A stretch of 64,000 bases of DNA from Spirosoma sp. KCTC 42546 (GCF_006965485.1 NZ_CP041360.1:1488001-1552000); one strand, 5' to 3'. Shown: positions 51,467 through 60,632, numbered from the stretch's first letter. Notes: a model not told the origin generated them from the sequence alone. Program-made: numbers and translations.

Positions 51467-52060
51467 ATGTTTACTGGTATTGTTGAAACAACTGGCCGGG
51501 TATCGGCAATTGAATCAGAAGGAACCAACCTGACGTTTCGGATCGATTCATCGTTGGCTTCTGAGTTGAAAATTGATCAAAGTGTGAGTCATAATGGGGT
51601 TTGCCTAACGGTTACCAGTGTGAGCGATGGAAGCTACACCGTGACGGCCGTGGATGAAACACTCAAAAAAACCAACCTGGGACACGTAAAACCTGGGGAT
51701 CGGATTAACCTTGAGCGCTGTATGCCCGCGAATGGTCGGTTCGATGGCCACATTGTGCAGGGGCATGTTGACCAGACTGGTATTTGTACAGCAATTCAGG
51801 ATTTAAATGGTAGCTGGTTATTCGATTTTCAGTATCAACCCGATACTTCCGGCAATGTGACCGTCGAAAAAGGGTCTATTTGTATCAATGGCGTCAGTTT
51901 AACCGTTTTTAATTCACAAACTGATCGTTTTCGGGTAACTATTATTCCGTATACGTATGAGCACACCACATTTAGCGATCTCAACGTTGGTGATACGGTC
52001 AACCTAGAGTTCGATATTATTGGGAAGTATATCAAAAAAATGCTCGGTGGCTATCAATAA
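51467..52060 (+). CDS. ribE: Riboflavin synthase, alpha subunit
   Basis: The 197-residue protein has two similar lumazine-binding halves. The first begins MFTGIVETTGRVSAIESEG and has SVSHNGVCLTVTSV. The second has FDGHIVQGHVDQTGICTAI and GSICINGVSLTVFNSQTDRFRVTIIPYT. Length and internal repeat match riboflavin synthase, which dismutates two 6,7-dimethyl-8-ribityllumazine molecules. No FMN riboswitch was seen upstream, and other rib genes are not in the window. Confidence 0.95.
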   Translation: MFTGIVETTGRVSAIESEGTNLTFRIDSSLASELKIDQSVSHNGVCLTVTSVSDGSYTVTAVDETLKKTNLGHVKPGDRINLERCMPANGRFDGHIVQGHVDQTGICTAIQDLNGSWLFDFQYQPDTSGNVTVEKGSICINGVSLTVFNSQTDRFRVTIIPYTYEHTTFSDLNVGDTVNLEFDIIGKYIKKMLGGYQ

Positions 52061-52078
52061 CCGATTTACTTTGTATTT

Positions 52079-52195
52079 AGTGGAGTAAGTTTAGAAAGTG
52101 GAGTAAGTATAATTAGGTCAATTTGTGAGTTGAGTTTAACCGATTTACTTTTACACTGACTACACCTACTTCACAAACTACCCTTACTCCACCAA
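52079..52195. repeat. Gene-junction inverted repeat of GTGGAGTAAGT units
   Basis: The left part (TAGTGGAGTAAGTTTAGAAA from 52079) and right part (to 52195, ending CCCTTACTCCACCA) are imperfect complements separated by about 40 nt. The units match those at 46995, 49527 and 54925. Confidence 0.65.
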
Positions 52196-52217
52196 AAAAC
52201 CATTTCACCAATTCCGA

Positions 52218-52994
52218 ATGACTAAAATCAGCACCCGCTCCTTTTCTGACCTGCTGATTAATATTGGCATTATCTTAGCCCTGGTGGCTGTTCTATTTCT
52301 GGCCTTTTTCTTTGTTTACCTGCCCTTTACAACCAATCACGGGCAGACGATCACTGTACCCGATGTAACAAAGCTTAGTTTCGATGAGATGCAGAATCTT
52401 CTGGATGATCGCGACCTTCGGTATGAGGTCAGTGATTGTACGTTTGTAGCCGGAGCACAGCCGCTAACGGTTATTCAGCAGTATCCACGGGCTAATGCGA
52501 AAGTGAAAGAAGGTCGTAAAATATATTTGACCATTACAAAACGAGTAGCGCCAATGGTGCCAATGCCTAAGCTCGTGGACCTGACACTTCGTAGTGCCGA
52601 GTTAAACCTGAAGTCCTTGGGGCTGGAAATAGGAGAGCCAATTTACGTGCCTGATGTAGCCAAAAATTCGGTGCTTCGGCAGCTTTATAACGGCAAAGAA
52701 ATTGCCCCTGGAACCCCCGTTCCCAAAGGAGCAAAGATTGATCTGGAAATTGGGGATGGCCTCGGAAGTACGATGTTTGAGATTCCGAACGTTGTAGGAT
52801 TACCCCTCGACGAAGCCGAAGCCGCTATTCGTGGTTCTAATTTGAAAGTTGGCACGAAAATTTCCGTTGATGACCCGGAGAAGGAAGTCGGCACCGTGAC
52901 CAAGCAACGACCCGAAGCCAAGTCTGGTGAACGTATTCGCGTTGGCGAAACAATGGATTTGTGGATCGTGGGGCCAATTGAGCCGAACCAATAA
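52218..52994 (+). CDS. PASTA-domain membrane protein
   Basis: The 258-residue protein has one N-terminal membrane helix (IGIILALVAVLFLAFFFVYL). Three PASTA repeats follow, at about residues 45-110 (TVPDVTKLSFDEMQNLLDD), 112-180 (MPKLVDLTLRSAELNLKSLG) and 185-255 (EIPNVVGLPLDEAEAAIRGS). PASTA domains bind uncrosslinked peptidoglycan or beta-lactams. There is no kinase or penicillin-binding domain. It lies 24 bp before a T9SS-type protein gene on the same strand. Confidence 0.9.
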   Translation: MTKISTRSFSDLLINIGIILALVAVLFLAFFFVYLPFTTNHGQTITVPDVTKLSFDEMQNLLDDRDLRYEVSDCTFVAGAQPLTVIQQYPRANAKVKEGRKIYLTITKRVAPMVPMPKLVDLTLRSAELNLKSLGLEIGEPIYVPDVAKNSVLRQLYNGKEIAPGTPVPKGAKIDLEIGDGLGSTMFEIPNVVGLPLDEAEAAIRGSNLKVGTKISVDDPEKEVGTVTKQRPEAKSGERIRVGETMDLWIVGPIEPNQ

Positions 52995-53018
52995 AAACAC
53001 TTTCGGCACGACTGCCAA

Positions 53019-54923
53019 ATGGGAATTGATTTACTTACTCAGCCATCTACACCTGTTATCCGACAATTTTTGCGCGGCTTATTGTTGATTTTAGGTAGCC
53101 TGTGGGCCTCGATAGCTGTAGCACAGACATCGTTGCAACTACCATTTTTCGATGATTTTGCTACAGCGGCAGCCCGTGCTGGATCCACTCAGCCCGACCC
53201 GGCTCGTTGGGTGACGGGCAGTGGTGTGTACATTAATAACACGATGGCCATCAACCAGCCCACCATCAATGTGGCTACATTCGATGGACTGCAGGCCAAT
53301 GGGCGGCCTTACGTAAGCAATAATCCGTTAGAGCAGGGATATACTGATGTGCTTGAGTCGAGACCAATTAATCTGATTGGTTTATCGGCCGGTAGTGGTG
53401 TTTATCTCAGTTTTTATTGGCAGACCAAAGGCCTTGGTGAACTGCCTGATCCTGGTGACACCCTGTCGGCTCCACAGGGAAGTCCCCCCATTCTTCAGGC
53501 TGGTGATTCATTAACGCTACAGTTTAAGGATGTAACCGGTATTTGGAAAACTGTGTGGGGGAAAGCCGGTGGTCAGGCAGACAGTACGTTTAATCAGGCG
53601 TTTGTTCAGGTTTCCGATGCCCGCTATTTTTATGATGGGTTTGCCTTTCGGTTTCGCGCGTTTGGCCGACGTTCTGGTCCGTTTGATACCTGGCATATTG
53701 ACTATGTTTATCTGAACAAAGGCCGATCTGCGACGGATCAGTATATGATTGACATAGCTACGCAACGAGCGCTTAGCCCGCTTTTGAAACGTTATACTGC
53801 TATGCCGATGTCGCAGTATAAAATAAAAGGAGCCGCTGAACTGGCTGATTCGGTTAGCACGGTTGTTAAGAATTTGATTAATAACCCAAATCCAGTCTCT
53901 TCTCGTTTCAGAGTTCAGGATGATGTAACGGGGCGTTCGTTGCAGAATGACGTGACAGGTGATATATACGTAAATGGGTCCCAGCAGAGGAGTGTGAAAC
54001 CGAATGCGTATGTCTTCGATAATACGGCTACCAAAGCTTTGTTGCGTTACGAAATCGACTTGCAAACAAGTGATAATCAAAACTCGATTTTTCAGCGTGA
54101 TCCGTCTACTTTACTCAGAAATGATACAATTTCGGCAGTAGCTGCGCTTGATAATTATTACGCTTATGACGATGGTTCCTGGGAATATGCCCAGCAAATA
54201 AGGCAGCGAGAGCAAATTGCTGTGCGATTTATTCTGAACAAACCCGATACGATTGGGAGTGTTCGGGCCTGTATTGTGCCCTTTACAACTGACCAGACAG
54301 GCCAACCCTTTGTGATTACAGTCTATGCGAATCAAAATGGTAAACCGGGTATAGCGCTTTACCAGCAGTCATTTCCGATGCAATATCCAGATACACGCAA
54401 CGGGTTTGTTGATTATAAATTTACCCGAAGCGTGATTGTGAAGGATACATTTTACATTGGCTATCAGCAAATTAGCAGCAGTGACACTACATTTTTACGT
54501 TTGGGGTTTGATAAAAATAGCCCCTTTGGCGAGAATATTTTCTACAATGGGGGGACTAACTGGGAACAGAATCTCCAAAAGGGAACGGGAGGGAATTCCG
54601 CTCCTTTATTACAGATACAGGGTGCATTTATGCTGAGACCAGTAATGGGTGGTAAACTGGCCGTTGTAACAGCCACAACGGAACCGAACCCAGTAGTCCC
54701 GCTTCGAACGTATCCTAATCCAACATCGGGCCGAATTCAGTGGGACGATCCACGCCTAACCCGATTGGAGGTGATAAGCAGTACGGGCAGGTTAGTGCAT
54801 ATAATTGAACCAGAACGCGGCCAGCAAACGTTAGACTTGAGTTATCTGCCCGACGGCTTATATATAATCCGACTTTTTGCTAATCAGCAGACAACCGTAC
54901 AGAAATTAATCATTCAACATTAG
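53019..54923 (+). CDS. Large exported protein with T9SS sorting tail
   Basis: The 634-residue protein has a signal segment (GLLLILGSLWASIAVAQ). A large beta-rich body follows (LPFFDDFATAAARAGSTQPD, GVYLSFYWQTKGLGELPDPGD, WHIDYVYLNKG). The C-terminal type IX sorting domain is RTYPNPTSGRIQWDDPRLTRL, YLPDGLYIIRLFANQQTTVQKLIIQ. It is probably secreted or surface-attached. No enzymatic motif was found, but the body resembles lectin- or jelly-roll-type modules of T9SS cargo. It follows the PASTA gene by 24 bp. Confidence 0.85.
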   Translation: MGIDLLTQPSTPVIRQFLRGLLLILGSLWASIAVAQTSLQLPFFDDFATAAARAGSTQPDPARWVTGSGVYINNTMAINQPTINVATFDGLQANGRPYVSNNPLEQGYTDVLESRPINLIGLSAGSGVYLSFYWQTKGLGELPDPGDTLSAPQGSPPILQAGDSLTLQFKDVTGIWKTVWGKAGGQADSTFNQAFVQVSDARYFYDGFAFRFRAFGRRSGPFDTWHIDYVYLNKGRSATDQYMIDIATQRALSPLLKRYTAMPMSQYKIKGAAELADSVSTVVKNLINNPNPVSSRFRVQDDVTGRSLQNDVTGDIYVNGSQQRSVKPNAYVFDNTATKALLRYEIDLQTSDNQNSIFQRDPSTLLRNDTISAVAALDNYYAYDDGSWEYAQQIRQREQIAVRFILNKPDTIGSVRACIVPFTTDQTGQPFVITVYANQNGKPGIALYQQSFPMQYPDTRNGFVDYKFTRSVIVKDTFYIGYQQISSSDTTFLRLGFDKNSPFGENIFYNGGTNWEQNLQKGTGGNSAPLLQIQGAFMLRPVMGGKLAVVTATTEPNPVVPLRTYPNPTSGRIQWDDPRLTRLEVISSTGRLVHIIEPERGQQTLDLSYLPDGLYIIRLFANQQTTVQKLIIQH

Positions 54924-54924
54924 A

Positions 54925-55007
54925 GTTGGTAAGTCGTGAAATGGGTGGAGTAAGTCTTTAAGTTCCATTTACATATTCCACCCATTCACTACGTACTGAC
55001 TACCAAC
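54925..55007. repeat. Gene-junction inverted repeat
   Basis: The left part (GTTGGTAAGTCGTGAAATGG from 54925) and right part (to 55007) are imperfect complements, sharing the GGTGGAGTAAGT unit of the neighbouring elements. It fills the T9SS-rhodanese junction. Confidence 0.65.
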
Positions 55008-55014
55008 TAACACC

Positions 55015-55308
55015 ATGGATATTACCGTACAGGAGCTCAAAGAGCGAATCGACAAAGGCGAGAAACTGAATCTGTTTGACGTTCGCGAACCCGACGAGTA
55101 CGAAGCCGACAACATCGGCGCAACGCTTATCCCACTTGGCGATTTGTCGTATCGTTTAGATGAACTCGATGGGCTGCAGGATGAAGAAGTAATTGTGCAT
55201 TGCCGGTCAGGTAAACGCAGCGGTATGGCTCAGCAAATTCTGGAGCAGAATGGATTTAATAACGTCCGCAATGTACTTGGCGGAATGCTGGCCTACAGAG
55301 CGCAGTAA
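55015..55308 (+). CDS. Single-domain rhodanese-like protein
   Basis: The 97-residue protein is one rhodanese domain: NLFDVREPDEYEADNIGATLIPLGDL, VIVHCRSGKRSGMAQQILEQNGF (active-site Cys in CRSGKR) and VRNVLGGMLAY. It probably transfers sulfane sulfur or acts as a thiol carrier in the cytoplasm. It is convergent with miaA, with a hairpin between them. Confidence 0.92.
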   Translation: MDITVQELKERIDKGEKLNLFDVREPDEYEADNIGATLIPLGDLSYRLDELDGLQDEEVIVHCRSGKRSGMAQQILEQNGFNNVRNVLGGMLAYRAQ

Positions 55309-55318
55309 AGATGTAGGA

Positions 55319-55371
55319 TATATGATGTAGGATGTATGCCTTTCGGTAGACAATATAGCCTACATCATATA
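55319..55371. terminator. Convergent hairpin between the rhodanese gene and miaA
   Basis: TATATGATGTAGG (55319-55331) and CCTACATCATATA (55359-55371) are perfect complements between convergent genes. It is likely a bidirectional terminator, though T-runs are weak. Confidence 0.6.
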
Positions 55372-55372
55372 G

Positions 55373-56257
55373 CTAAATACATTGAATAATTCCTTCTACA
55401 TCGTGCGGACTCACCCACGTATAATTTCCCTGATTGCGGAACCAGGTTAGCTGCCGCTTAGCGTAACGTCGGGAGTTACGTTTCAATAGACGCACCATCT
55501 CGTCATAGTCATACAGGCCATCCAAATACGGAAAAACTTCCTGATAACCAACTGTTTGAAGAGCTGGTAAATGCCGATAGGGAAGTAGCGACTGGACCTC
55601 ATTGACCAGGCCTGCCGAGAGCATATCATCCATGCGCGTATCAATCCGGGCGTATAATTCCTCGCGTGGGCGGTCGAGCGCAACCAGCACCGATCGAAAA
55701 GGCCGCTCGGCAGATTGCTGCTTACGAAATGACGAGTAAGGCAGCCCCGTTGTCAAACATACTTCCAGGGCTCTGGTTACACGAATAGGATTTTGTAAAT
55801 CTGCGGACTGAGCATACACAGGGTCTACTTTTCTCAATTCGGCCTGAAGTACAGCTAAGCCTTCCTGCTGAAGTCGGGCAAATAAATGTTCGCGAAGTGA
55901 TGGCTCGACCGATGGGATATCGTCGAGGCCAAAGCAAACCGCATTGATATATAAACCCGTTCCACCCGATAGAATTACTATATCATTTTTCTGGAATAAT
56001 TCGTTTAACAAATCAAGACATTCCCGCTCGTAGCGCCCAGCATTAACTGGGTCATTTATTGAGTGCGAACTAATGAAATGATGCTGTACACCCTCCATCT
56101 CGGCGGGTGTGGGTTTGGCCGTGCCAATACTAAGTTCACGGTATAGTTGTCGCGAATCTGCCGACACTACAGCTGTCTGTAAGATTTGAGCTAGTTGAAC
56201 GCCTATTGCTGTTTTGCCAACAGCAGTAGGACCGGCAACCACAAGCAATGTTTTCAA
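55373..56257 (-). CDS. miaA: tRNA dimethylallyltransferase
   Basis: The 294-residue protein has the MiaA P-loop VVAGPTAVGKTAIGVQLAQ, VVSADSRQLYRELSIGTAKPT, VQHHFISS and VILSGGTGLYINAV. The C-terminal YAKRQLTWFRNQ motif binds tRNA. MiaA adds a dimethylallyl group to A37 of tRNAs reading UNN codons. Size and motifs match well. A TACTTTTG box lies upstream. Confidence 0.96.
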   Translation of the reverse strand: MKTLLVVAGPTAVGKTAIGVQLAQILQTAVVSADSRQLYRELSIGTAKPTPAEMEGVQHHFISSHSINDPVNAGRYERECLDLLNELFQKNDIVILSGGTGLYINAVCFGLDDIPSVEPSLREHLFARLQQEGLAVLQAELRKVDPVYAQSADLQNPIRVTRALEVCLTTGLPYSSFRKQQSAERPFRSVLVALDRPREELYARIDTRMDDMLSAGLVNEVQSLLPYRHLPALQTVGYQEVFPYLDGLYDYDEMVRLLKRNSRRYAKRQLTWFRNQGNYTWVSPHDVEGIIQCI

Positions 56258-56286
56258 AAGCTGACTAGACTAAATTAGAAACTCTG

Positions 56287-56294
56287 CAAAAGTA
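56287..56294 (-). promoter_or_regulatory. Candidate -7 box (TACTTTTG) for miaA
   Basis: The minus-strand TACTTTTG fits TAnnTTTG, 29 nt before the miaA start. No clear -33 element was noted. Confidence 0.45.
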
Positions 56295-56680
56295 AATTAT
56301 AGCTGGTTGCCCAACAGCTACTTTATGCAACCAATGTTACAATTTATTTTAATGGAGAGTAGTATGGCACTGAGTTAATTATTGGGTGGTAACGTTGATG
56401 AAAGTGCCATTTATGTAAAAATAAGTCACTTACTACTTCATGATTTGAGATTCATAAGTGCCAACAAGTAGTAGGGCAATACTATTCCTAAACGAGCTGT
56501 TTTGAATACGTTTTTTTTGGGATTGATTAGCAGATAGTTACGCTGATTTTTTTTATTTGTTTGGTTCGTGAAAATAGTTTGTGTTATAGATTAATCACAA
56601 ATATCTATATTTGCTCATATTGTTGCAAGTGCCTTTTAATCAATGTGTTACCTACCAAAAGGTTAGTGAAAAACCTCCTC
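56295..56680. other. AT-rich intergenic region before the HxlR gene
   Basis: The gap is notably AT-rich relative to its neighbours and has no convincing gene. It has T-tracts near 56510-56560. A TATATTTG box at 56606-56613, about 68 nt before the HxlR ATG, could serve as a promoter. A small hairpin (AGGTTAGTGAAAAACCT, about 56661-56677) lies at the ribosome-binding region and might affect translation. Confidence 0.4.
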
Positions 56681-57019
56681 ATGAATAAACAATTGACTAG
56701 TCAAAAAAACACCGATGCTACGCAATTAGCCCTTAAAAAAACCTTAGATATTATTTGTGGAAAGTGGCGATTATACATTATTTATCAACTAGGTACTGAA
56801 GCTCGGCGGTATGGTGAATTAAGACGCATGATCCCTGAAGTAAGTGAAAAAGTTTTAATTCAAGAGCTTAAAGCATTGGTTAACTTAGGTGTTATAGAAA
56901 AGAAATCCTATAATGAGGTACCGCCCCGGGTTGAATATAGTCTGACAGTTAAAGGAAATAAAGTGTTGCCTACGTTGCTCAAACTTACGTCAATTGGCGA
57001 AACCTTCCTGGAGCCGTAG
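56681..57019 (+). CDS. HxlR-family winged-helix regulator
   Basis: The ~112-residue protein reads from ATG 56681; in-frame upstream sequence to 56561 is low quality. It has the HxlR pattern ALKKTLDIICGKWRLYIIYQL, RRYGELRRMIPEVSEKVLIQELKALVNLGVI and PPRVEYSLTVKGNKVLPTL. HxlR proteins are small dimeric regulators that often sense redox or electrophile stress through Cys; here the N-terminal Cys (IICGKW) is present. The target is unknown, with no divergent partner gene adjacent. Confidence 0.9.
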   Translation: MNKQLTSQKNTDATQLALKKTLDIICGKWRLYIIYQLGTEARRYGELRRMIPEVSEKVLIQELKALVNLGVIEKKSYNEVPPRVEYSLTVKGNKVLPTLLKLTSIGETFLEP

Positions 57020-57080
57020 TTGAATCAACTTTTTTTGATTCCGTGTCGTTAGGTATTGACATACAAAGTAAGCGGAGTCA

Positions 57081-57716
57081 ATGAGTACAAAGGTGTATTG
57101 TTTGGTCATGGGCATGCTCGGGTACCTCCAGTTAGTCGAGCCACGCTTGGCTAAGGGGAGCCGACAGTCCATGGATATACATAACCGGATAGCTCAACAA
57201 TTACGCACCAAATTACCATGGGCTTCTGGACAAGTAGCTCCACACTATTCAAAGGCGTTGCGATTCAATGTGTATAGCTTTAGTGTACTGGCTGCTGACA
57301 CTGGACGCGTACGCGAGGTGATTGTTAAAGCCTACCGAGGTGAGTTGCTTCTGACCAATTTTCGTGTTCGAATTGATGGCGCTGTTGTAGGCGCTGAAGT
57401 GGCCGACTTAGATAACAATCGCTTTCCTGAATTATATGTGTACAGCACCAGCGATGGCAGTGGTTCATTTGGTCATGTACATGCCTGGCAGTTTCTGCCA
57501 GAACGAAAAGCTGATATTACAGTACCGAACTGGCGTGTGACCCTTCCGGAAGGCTATATGGGTCATGATAGCCTATGGGTGGAACGAGATATATTCTGCC
57601 GCAAATACCCGATTTATCGATCTGGCGATGCCAATGCGGAACCTTCAGGGGGCTTCCAGATGGTGCGCTACCGGCTTAAGCCAGCCGGAGCAGGATTTAC
57701 GCTTGCGGCAGAATAA
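57081..57716 (+). CDS. Conserved protein of unknown function (possible PliI-like)
   Basis: The 211-residue protein has a short hydrophobic start but no convincing signal peptide. The C-terminal half, with GAEVADLDNNRFPELYVYSTSDGSGSFG, GYMGHDSLWVERDIFCRKYP and PSGGFQMVRYRLK, resembles what I recall of PliI-type lysozyme inhibitor domains, but I am not sure. The N-terminal part (MSTKVYCLVMGMLGYLQLVE) could be a poor signal or membrane stretch. It follows the HxlR gene by 61 bp. Confidence 0.55.
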   Translation: MSTKVYCLVMGMLGYLQLVEPRLAKGSRQSMDIHNRIAQQLRTKLPWASGQVAPHYSKALRFNVYSFSVLAADTGRVREVIVKAYRGELLLTNFRVRIDGAVVGAEVADLDNNRFPELYVYSTSDGSGSFGHVHAWQFLPERKADITVPNWRVTLPEGYMGHDSLWVERDIFCRKYPIYRSGDANAEPSGGFQMVRYRLKPAGAGFTLAAE

Positions 57717-57720
57717 TAAA

Positions 57721-57768
57721 AGTCGTTAGCTAACAGACAATAGTACTAGCGCCTGTTAGCTAACGACT
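57721..57768. terminator. Perfect 16-bp convergent hairpin
   Basis: AGTCGTTAGCTAACAG (57721-57736) and its exact complement (57753-57768) have a 16-nt loop, at a convergent junction between the gene at 57081 and the barrel gene. Probably a bidirectional terminator. Confidence 0.75.
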
Positions 57769-57781
57769 CATTAACGATTCC

Positions 57782-58579
57782 TTAAAACACTTTAAAACCA
57801 AGTGAAAGGGTAGCAATACCAAGAAAACCTTTGATGCCCGTGTCTTTATAAACACCACCAACGGGAGCCGCATAGCGTAGATCAACATCTAAAAAGGGAA
57901 CCGGTGTATAGCCTACTCCCACTTCCAGCGCATAGGTGAAATCTTTAACTTCTAAATTTTGCGCTTCATACTTGTTCAGCAAGTTGGTCTTGCCCGTAGT
58001 AGCCGGAATATCCGTTTTTGGAAAAGCAACGCTGGAATTAGCGTTCAGTACGCCTGAAGTAGTCCGGGTAGCTTCGGCTTTCTGAATAAAAATGAAGTTT
58101 GGGCCAGCATACCCACGAAGTTTTCCACCCATCCAGCGTTTCCCAAACAGAACGGGGACATCAACAGCCTCCAAGACAGACTCCGAAACAACATTTAGCG
58201 TGGCATTTAGTATACCCGGCTGTACACTAACGGGTAAGGCATTGGCTAGAGCTGCATTCGCATTGACATCGACCGTAATAATGCCTACCTGATTCAGAAC
58301 AAAGCGATTATACGTGACTTCTGCCTGAATAAAAAAGTTGCTGAAGTTTTTCCGTGCCCACAAACCGCCTGAGTATCCATACCCAATTCCATTGTTTTTA
58401 TTTTCCAGGTTGGGAACCTGAACGCTGCCTACTGCCTGGCCTGGAATGGTCGTATAGCCATGGGTAAATGTGCCACCGCCTTTAATACCAAATTCAACAG
58501 TTCGGATCGTATTCTGAGCTATAGCTGCCGACGTACTCACCAGGAGTAGCACGGCAAATGAAAGTTGACTAAGTTTCAT
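57782..58579 (-). CDS. Outer-membrane beta-barrel protein (PorT-like)
   Basis: The 265-residue protein has a signal peptide (SFAVLLLVSTSAAIAQ). Strands include IRTVEFGIKGGGTFTHGYTTIP, GIGYGYSGGLWARKNFSNFF and IQAEVTYNRFVLNQ, with C-terminal VGVGYTPVPFLDVDLRYAAP and an aromatic end (LSLGFKVF). It resembles PorT/OMP_b-brl family barrels. The start lies 8 nt after the GDSL-hydrolase stop, so the two form an operon. Confidence 0.8.
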   Translation of the reverse strand: MKLSQLSFAVLLLVSTSAAIAQNTIRTVEFGIKGGGTFTHGYTTIPGQAVGSVQVPNLENKNNGIGYGYSGGLWARKNFSNFFIQAEVTYNRFVLNQVGIITVDVNANAALANALPVSVQPGILNATLNVVSESVLEAVDVPVLFGKRWMGGKLRGYAGPNFIFIQKAEATRTTSGVLNANSSVAFPKTDIPATTGKTNLLNKYEAQNLEVKDFTYALEVGVGYTPVPFLDVDLRYAAPVGGVYKDTGIKGFLGIATLSLGFKVF

Positions 58580-58587
58580 AAATGAGT

Positions 58588-59937
58588 TTATTGTTGCAGC
58601 AAAACACGACGATAGTTAGCAGGATTAACCTGCGGAATGGTCGCACTATATTTTGCATTGATTCCTTTAATGATTTCGTTGGCCATCAGCGCGTAACCAG
58701 CAGGAGTTAGATGAATACCATCGAGGCTGAATACGCCCCCCTGAATAAAGCTGGATGTATAGGTAATGCCGCCCTGAGAAATCCCCCCCGCTGTGGCTGC
58801 CTGATTTAAAACCGTATTCGGATCAACATAAGCTACCCCTTTGGCATCGGCCTGTGCTTTCATAACCCCATCATAAGCTGTAATAGCAGCATTCAGCGCA
58901 GTTACTTCATCGGCATCCAACACATACTGGGTTGGTAATGGGTTCGTTGCGCTTAATCCATAAGACCCCGCCTTCGTTCCAACTGCGGTACTGCCAATTT
59001 TAGCATATTCCAGCGCATTCGGAATCATAAGTAAATCTCCTGTCTTCGTAGCGCGTACTCCCTGCGCTGTTTGAATAACCAGGGCGGTTATTGCGGGCGT
59101 AGGATTGTTAAGCGCTAAGTTGATTTGGGCTACAGCCAGCGGTACAGTTAGTGTTGCGAAGTATGGCGTTGTTGTGATATTGGGAATGCCAATGACAACG
59201 CCTTTGCGACCGCCTTCTGTCAGTTTGTTCATTGCCGCCGTAAAGTTTGTCGTGAACAGCTCAATAGGTGTAAGTGGTACTGTTCCTCCATTTGTGGCAT
59301 AACCAAGTGCATCGTTGTTCCCTAACCAGCACGAGAAGAATGTCGCTCCATTCAGGTTATCACTCATATACTGGAAATAAGTCGTTGCTGCGGGATTTGC
59401 TACTAGTCTCTCAAAATATGGATTCCCTAAACCATAGTTTGAGGTTAGTATATCAGATACCCGAATGCTAGGAACGCCTAAATTCTGATTGGCGTCTGTA
59501 AACTTGGTTAATAAGGGTGAACCGTTGGCTGTAGTTCCTCCTCGGGCGGCACCTGGAGCTACTTGTGCAATAGACGTAATCAGACTGGTAGGATCAGCAA
59601 GTGAGGGTACGCGGATAAGCTTGAGATAACCCGCGCCAGCCGCCTGTGCTTCGGTAAATAAAGGTTGCACAAAGCTACCGCCACCAACGGTAGTGAACTG
59701 GCCTGCCAGAATACTGGGATACGAGTTAAGCTGGCTGTCTCGGTAAAGACCGCCGTCGGCATACCCAGCCGTTAGGGAGTTGCCCACTGCCACGTACTTT
59801 GTAAAGTCGGCACTGCCTTTGGTTGGCACAACGGTAGTGGTACCCGCATTGGGATCAATGTCATTGTTCGTGCAGGCATTCAGCCCAACCAATATGGTCA
59901 GCGCGAATCCCCACCGAAGCCTATTCTTGACTTGCAT
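58588..59937 (-). CDS. SGNH/GDSL hydrolase lipoprotein
   Basis: The 449-residue protein has a lipobox (ILVGLNAC). Typical SGNH elements follow: KYVAVGNSLTAGYADGG (nucleophile Ser in GNSLT), FFSCWLGNNDALGY (GxND-like) and DGIHLTPAGYALMANEI (catalytic DxxH). The family includes esterases and lipases. A lipid-anchored enzyme followed 8 nt later by a barrel gene suggests outer-membrane substrate processing. The substrate is unknown. A TACTTTTG box lies upstream. Confidence 0.9.
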   Translation of the reverse strand: MQVKNRLRWGFALTILVGLNACTNNDIDPNAGTTTVVPTKGSADFTKYVAVGNSLTAGYADGGLYRDSQLNSYPSILAGQFTTVGGGSFVQPLFTEAQAAGAGYLKLIRVPSLADPTSLITSIAQVAPGAARGGTTANGSPLLTKFTDANQNLGVPSIRVSDILTSNYGLGNPYFERLVANPAATTYFQYMSDNLNGATFFSCWLGNNDALGYATNGGTVPLTPIELFTTNFTAAMNKLTEGGRKGVVIGIPNITTTPYFATLTVPLAVAQINLALNNPTPAITALVIQTAQGVRATKTGDLLMIPNALEYAKIGSTAVGTKAGSYGLSATNPLPTQYVLDADEVTALNAAITAYDGVMKAQADAKGVAYVDPNTVLNQAATAGGISQGGITYTSSFIQGGVFSLDGIHLTPAGYALMANEIIKGINAKYSATIPQVNPANYRRVLLQQ

Positions 59938-59987
59938 TCGAATGTATAGGTTGGTTGAAAGAAAGATAAAATTGTAAAAAAAGAACG

Positions 59988-59995
59988 CAAAAGTA
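59988..59995 (-). promoter_or_regulatory. Candidate -7 box (TACTTTTG) for the GDSL operon
   Basis: The minus-strand TACTTTTG fits TAnnTTTG and lies 50 nt before the hydrolase start. Confidence 0.45.
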
Positions 59996-60153
59996 AGGTC
60001 TTTCTGTTACCCGGCGGCCAATTAATCGTCAAATCCATACCAGAAAGCCGGAAGGAATTAAACAAAGCTTGAACGCAATCTGTTGTTTGTCACATATGAG
60101 TTGGCGTTATTGCCAGCCATTATTACATGTTTCATTAAAACTATACTAAGCCA

Positions 60154-60621
60154 ATGGGTCTTTTATCATTTTTTAAGGGAGTAGGCGAAAAGATTTTTCA
60201 CAAAGACGAGGTAGCTCCCCAACCAGCAGAAGCTGAGAAAGTTGAACCCGTTCGGGCACAGGCGTTACTTGACCATGTGAAACAACTGGGGCTTGCCTAC
60301 AATAGTTTGACTGTTAAAACAAAAGGAGATACTGTTACCATATCAGGTTCGGTAAAGTCGCAGGAAGATTCTGAGAAAATTGCTCTGGCTGTAGGTAATG
60401 TTGAAGGTGTATCAGCCGTAGATAACCAATTGGTTGTTGATGAACCAACACCAGAAGGTAAATATTATACCGTAAAATCGGGTGATTCGCTATCGAAAAT
60501 TGCTAAAGAGGTATATGGTGACCCCATGAAATATGGCGTTATTTTTGAAGCCAATAAGCCTATGCTGAAAGATCCCGATTTGATCTATCCTGATCAGGTA
60601 TTGCGGATTCCGCAGCTGTAG
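60154..60621 (+). CDS. BON-LysM protein (Kbp/YgaU-like)
   Basis: The 155-residue protein has an N-terminal stretch MGLLSFFKGVGEKIFHKDE, a BON domain (YNSLTVKTKGDTVTISGSVKSQEDSEKIALAVGNVEGV, about residues 50-100) and a C-terminal LysM domain (YYTVKSGDSLSKIAKEVYGDPMKYGVIFEANK). This is the layout of E. coli Kbp (YgaU), a cytoplasmic potassium-binding protein. No signal peptide is seen. It stands alone. Confidence 0.9.
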   Translation: MGLLSFFKGVGEKIFHKDEVAPQPAEAEKVEPVRAQALLDHVKQLGLAYNSLTVKTKGDTVTISGSVKSQEDSEKIALAVGNVEGVSAVDNQLVVDEPTPEGKYYTVKSGDSLSKIAKEVYGDPMKYGVIFEANKPMLKDPDLIYPDQVLRIPQL

Positions 60622-60632
60622 TTTCGAGCAAG

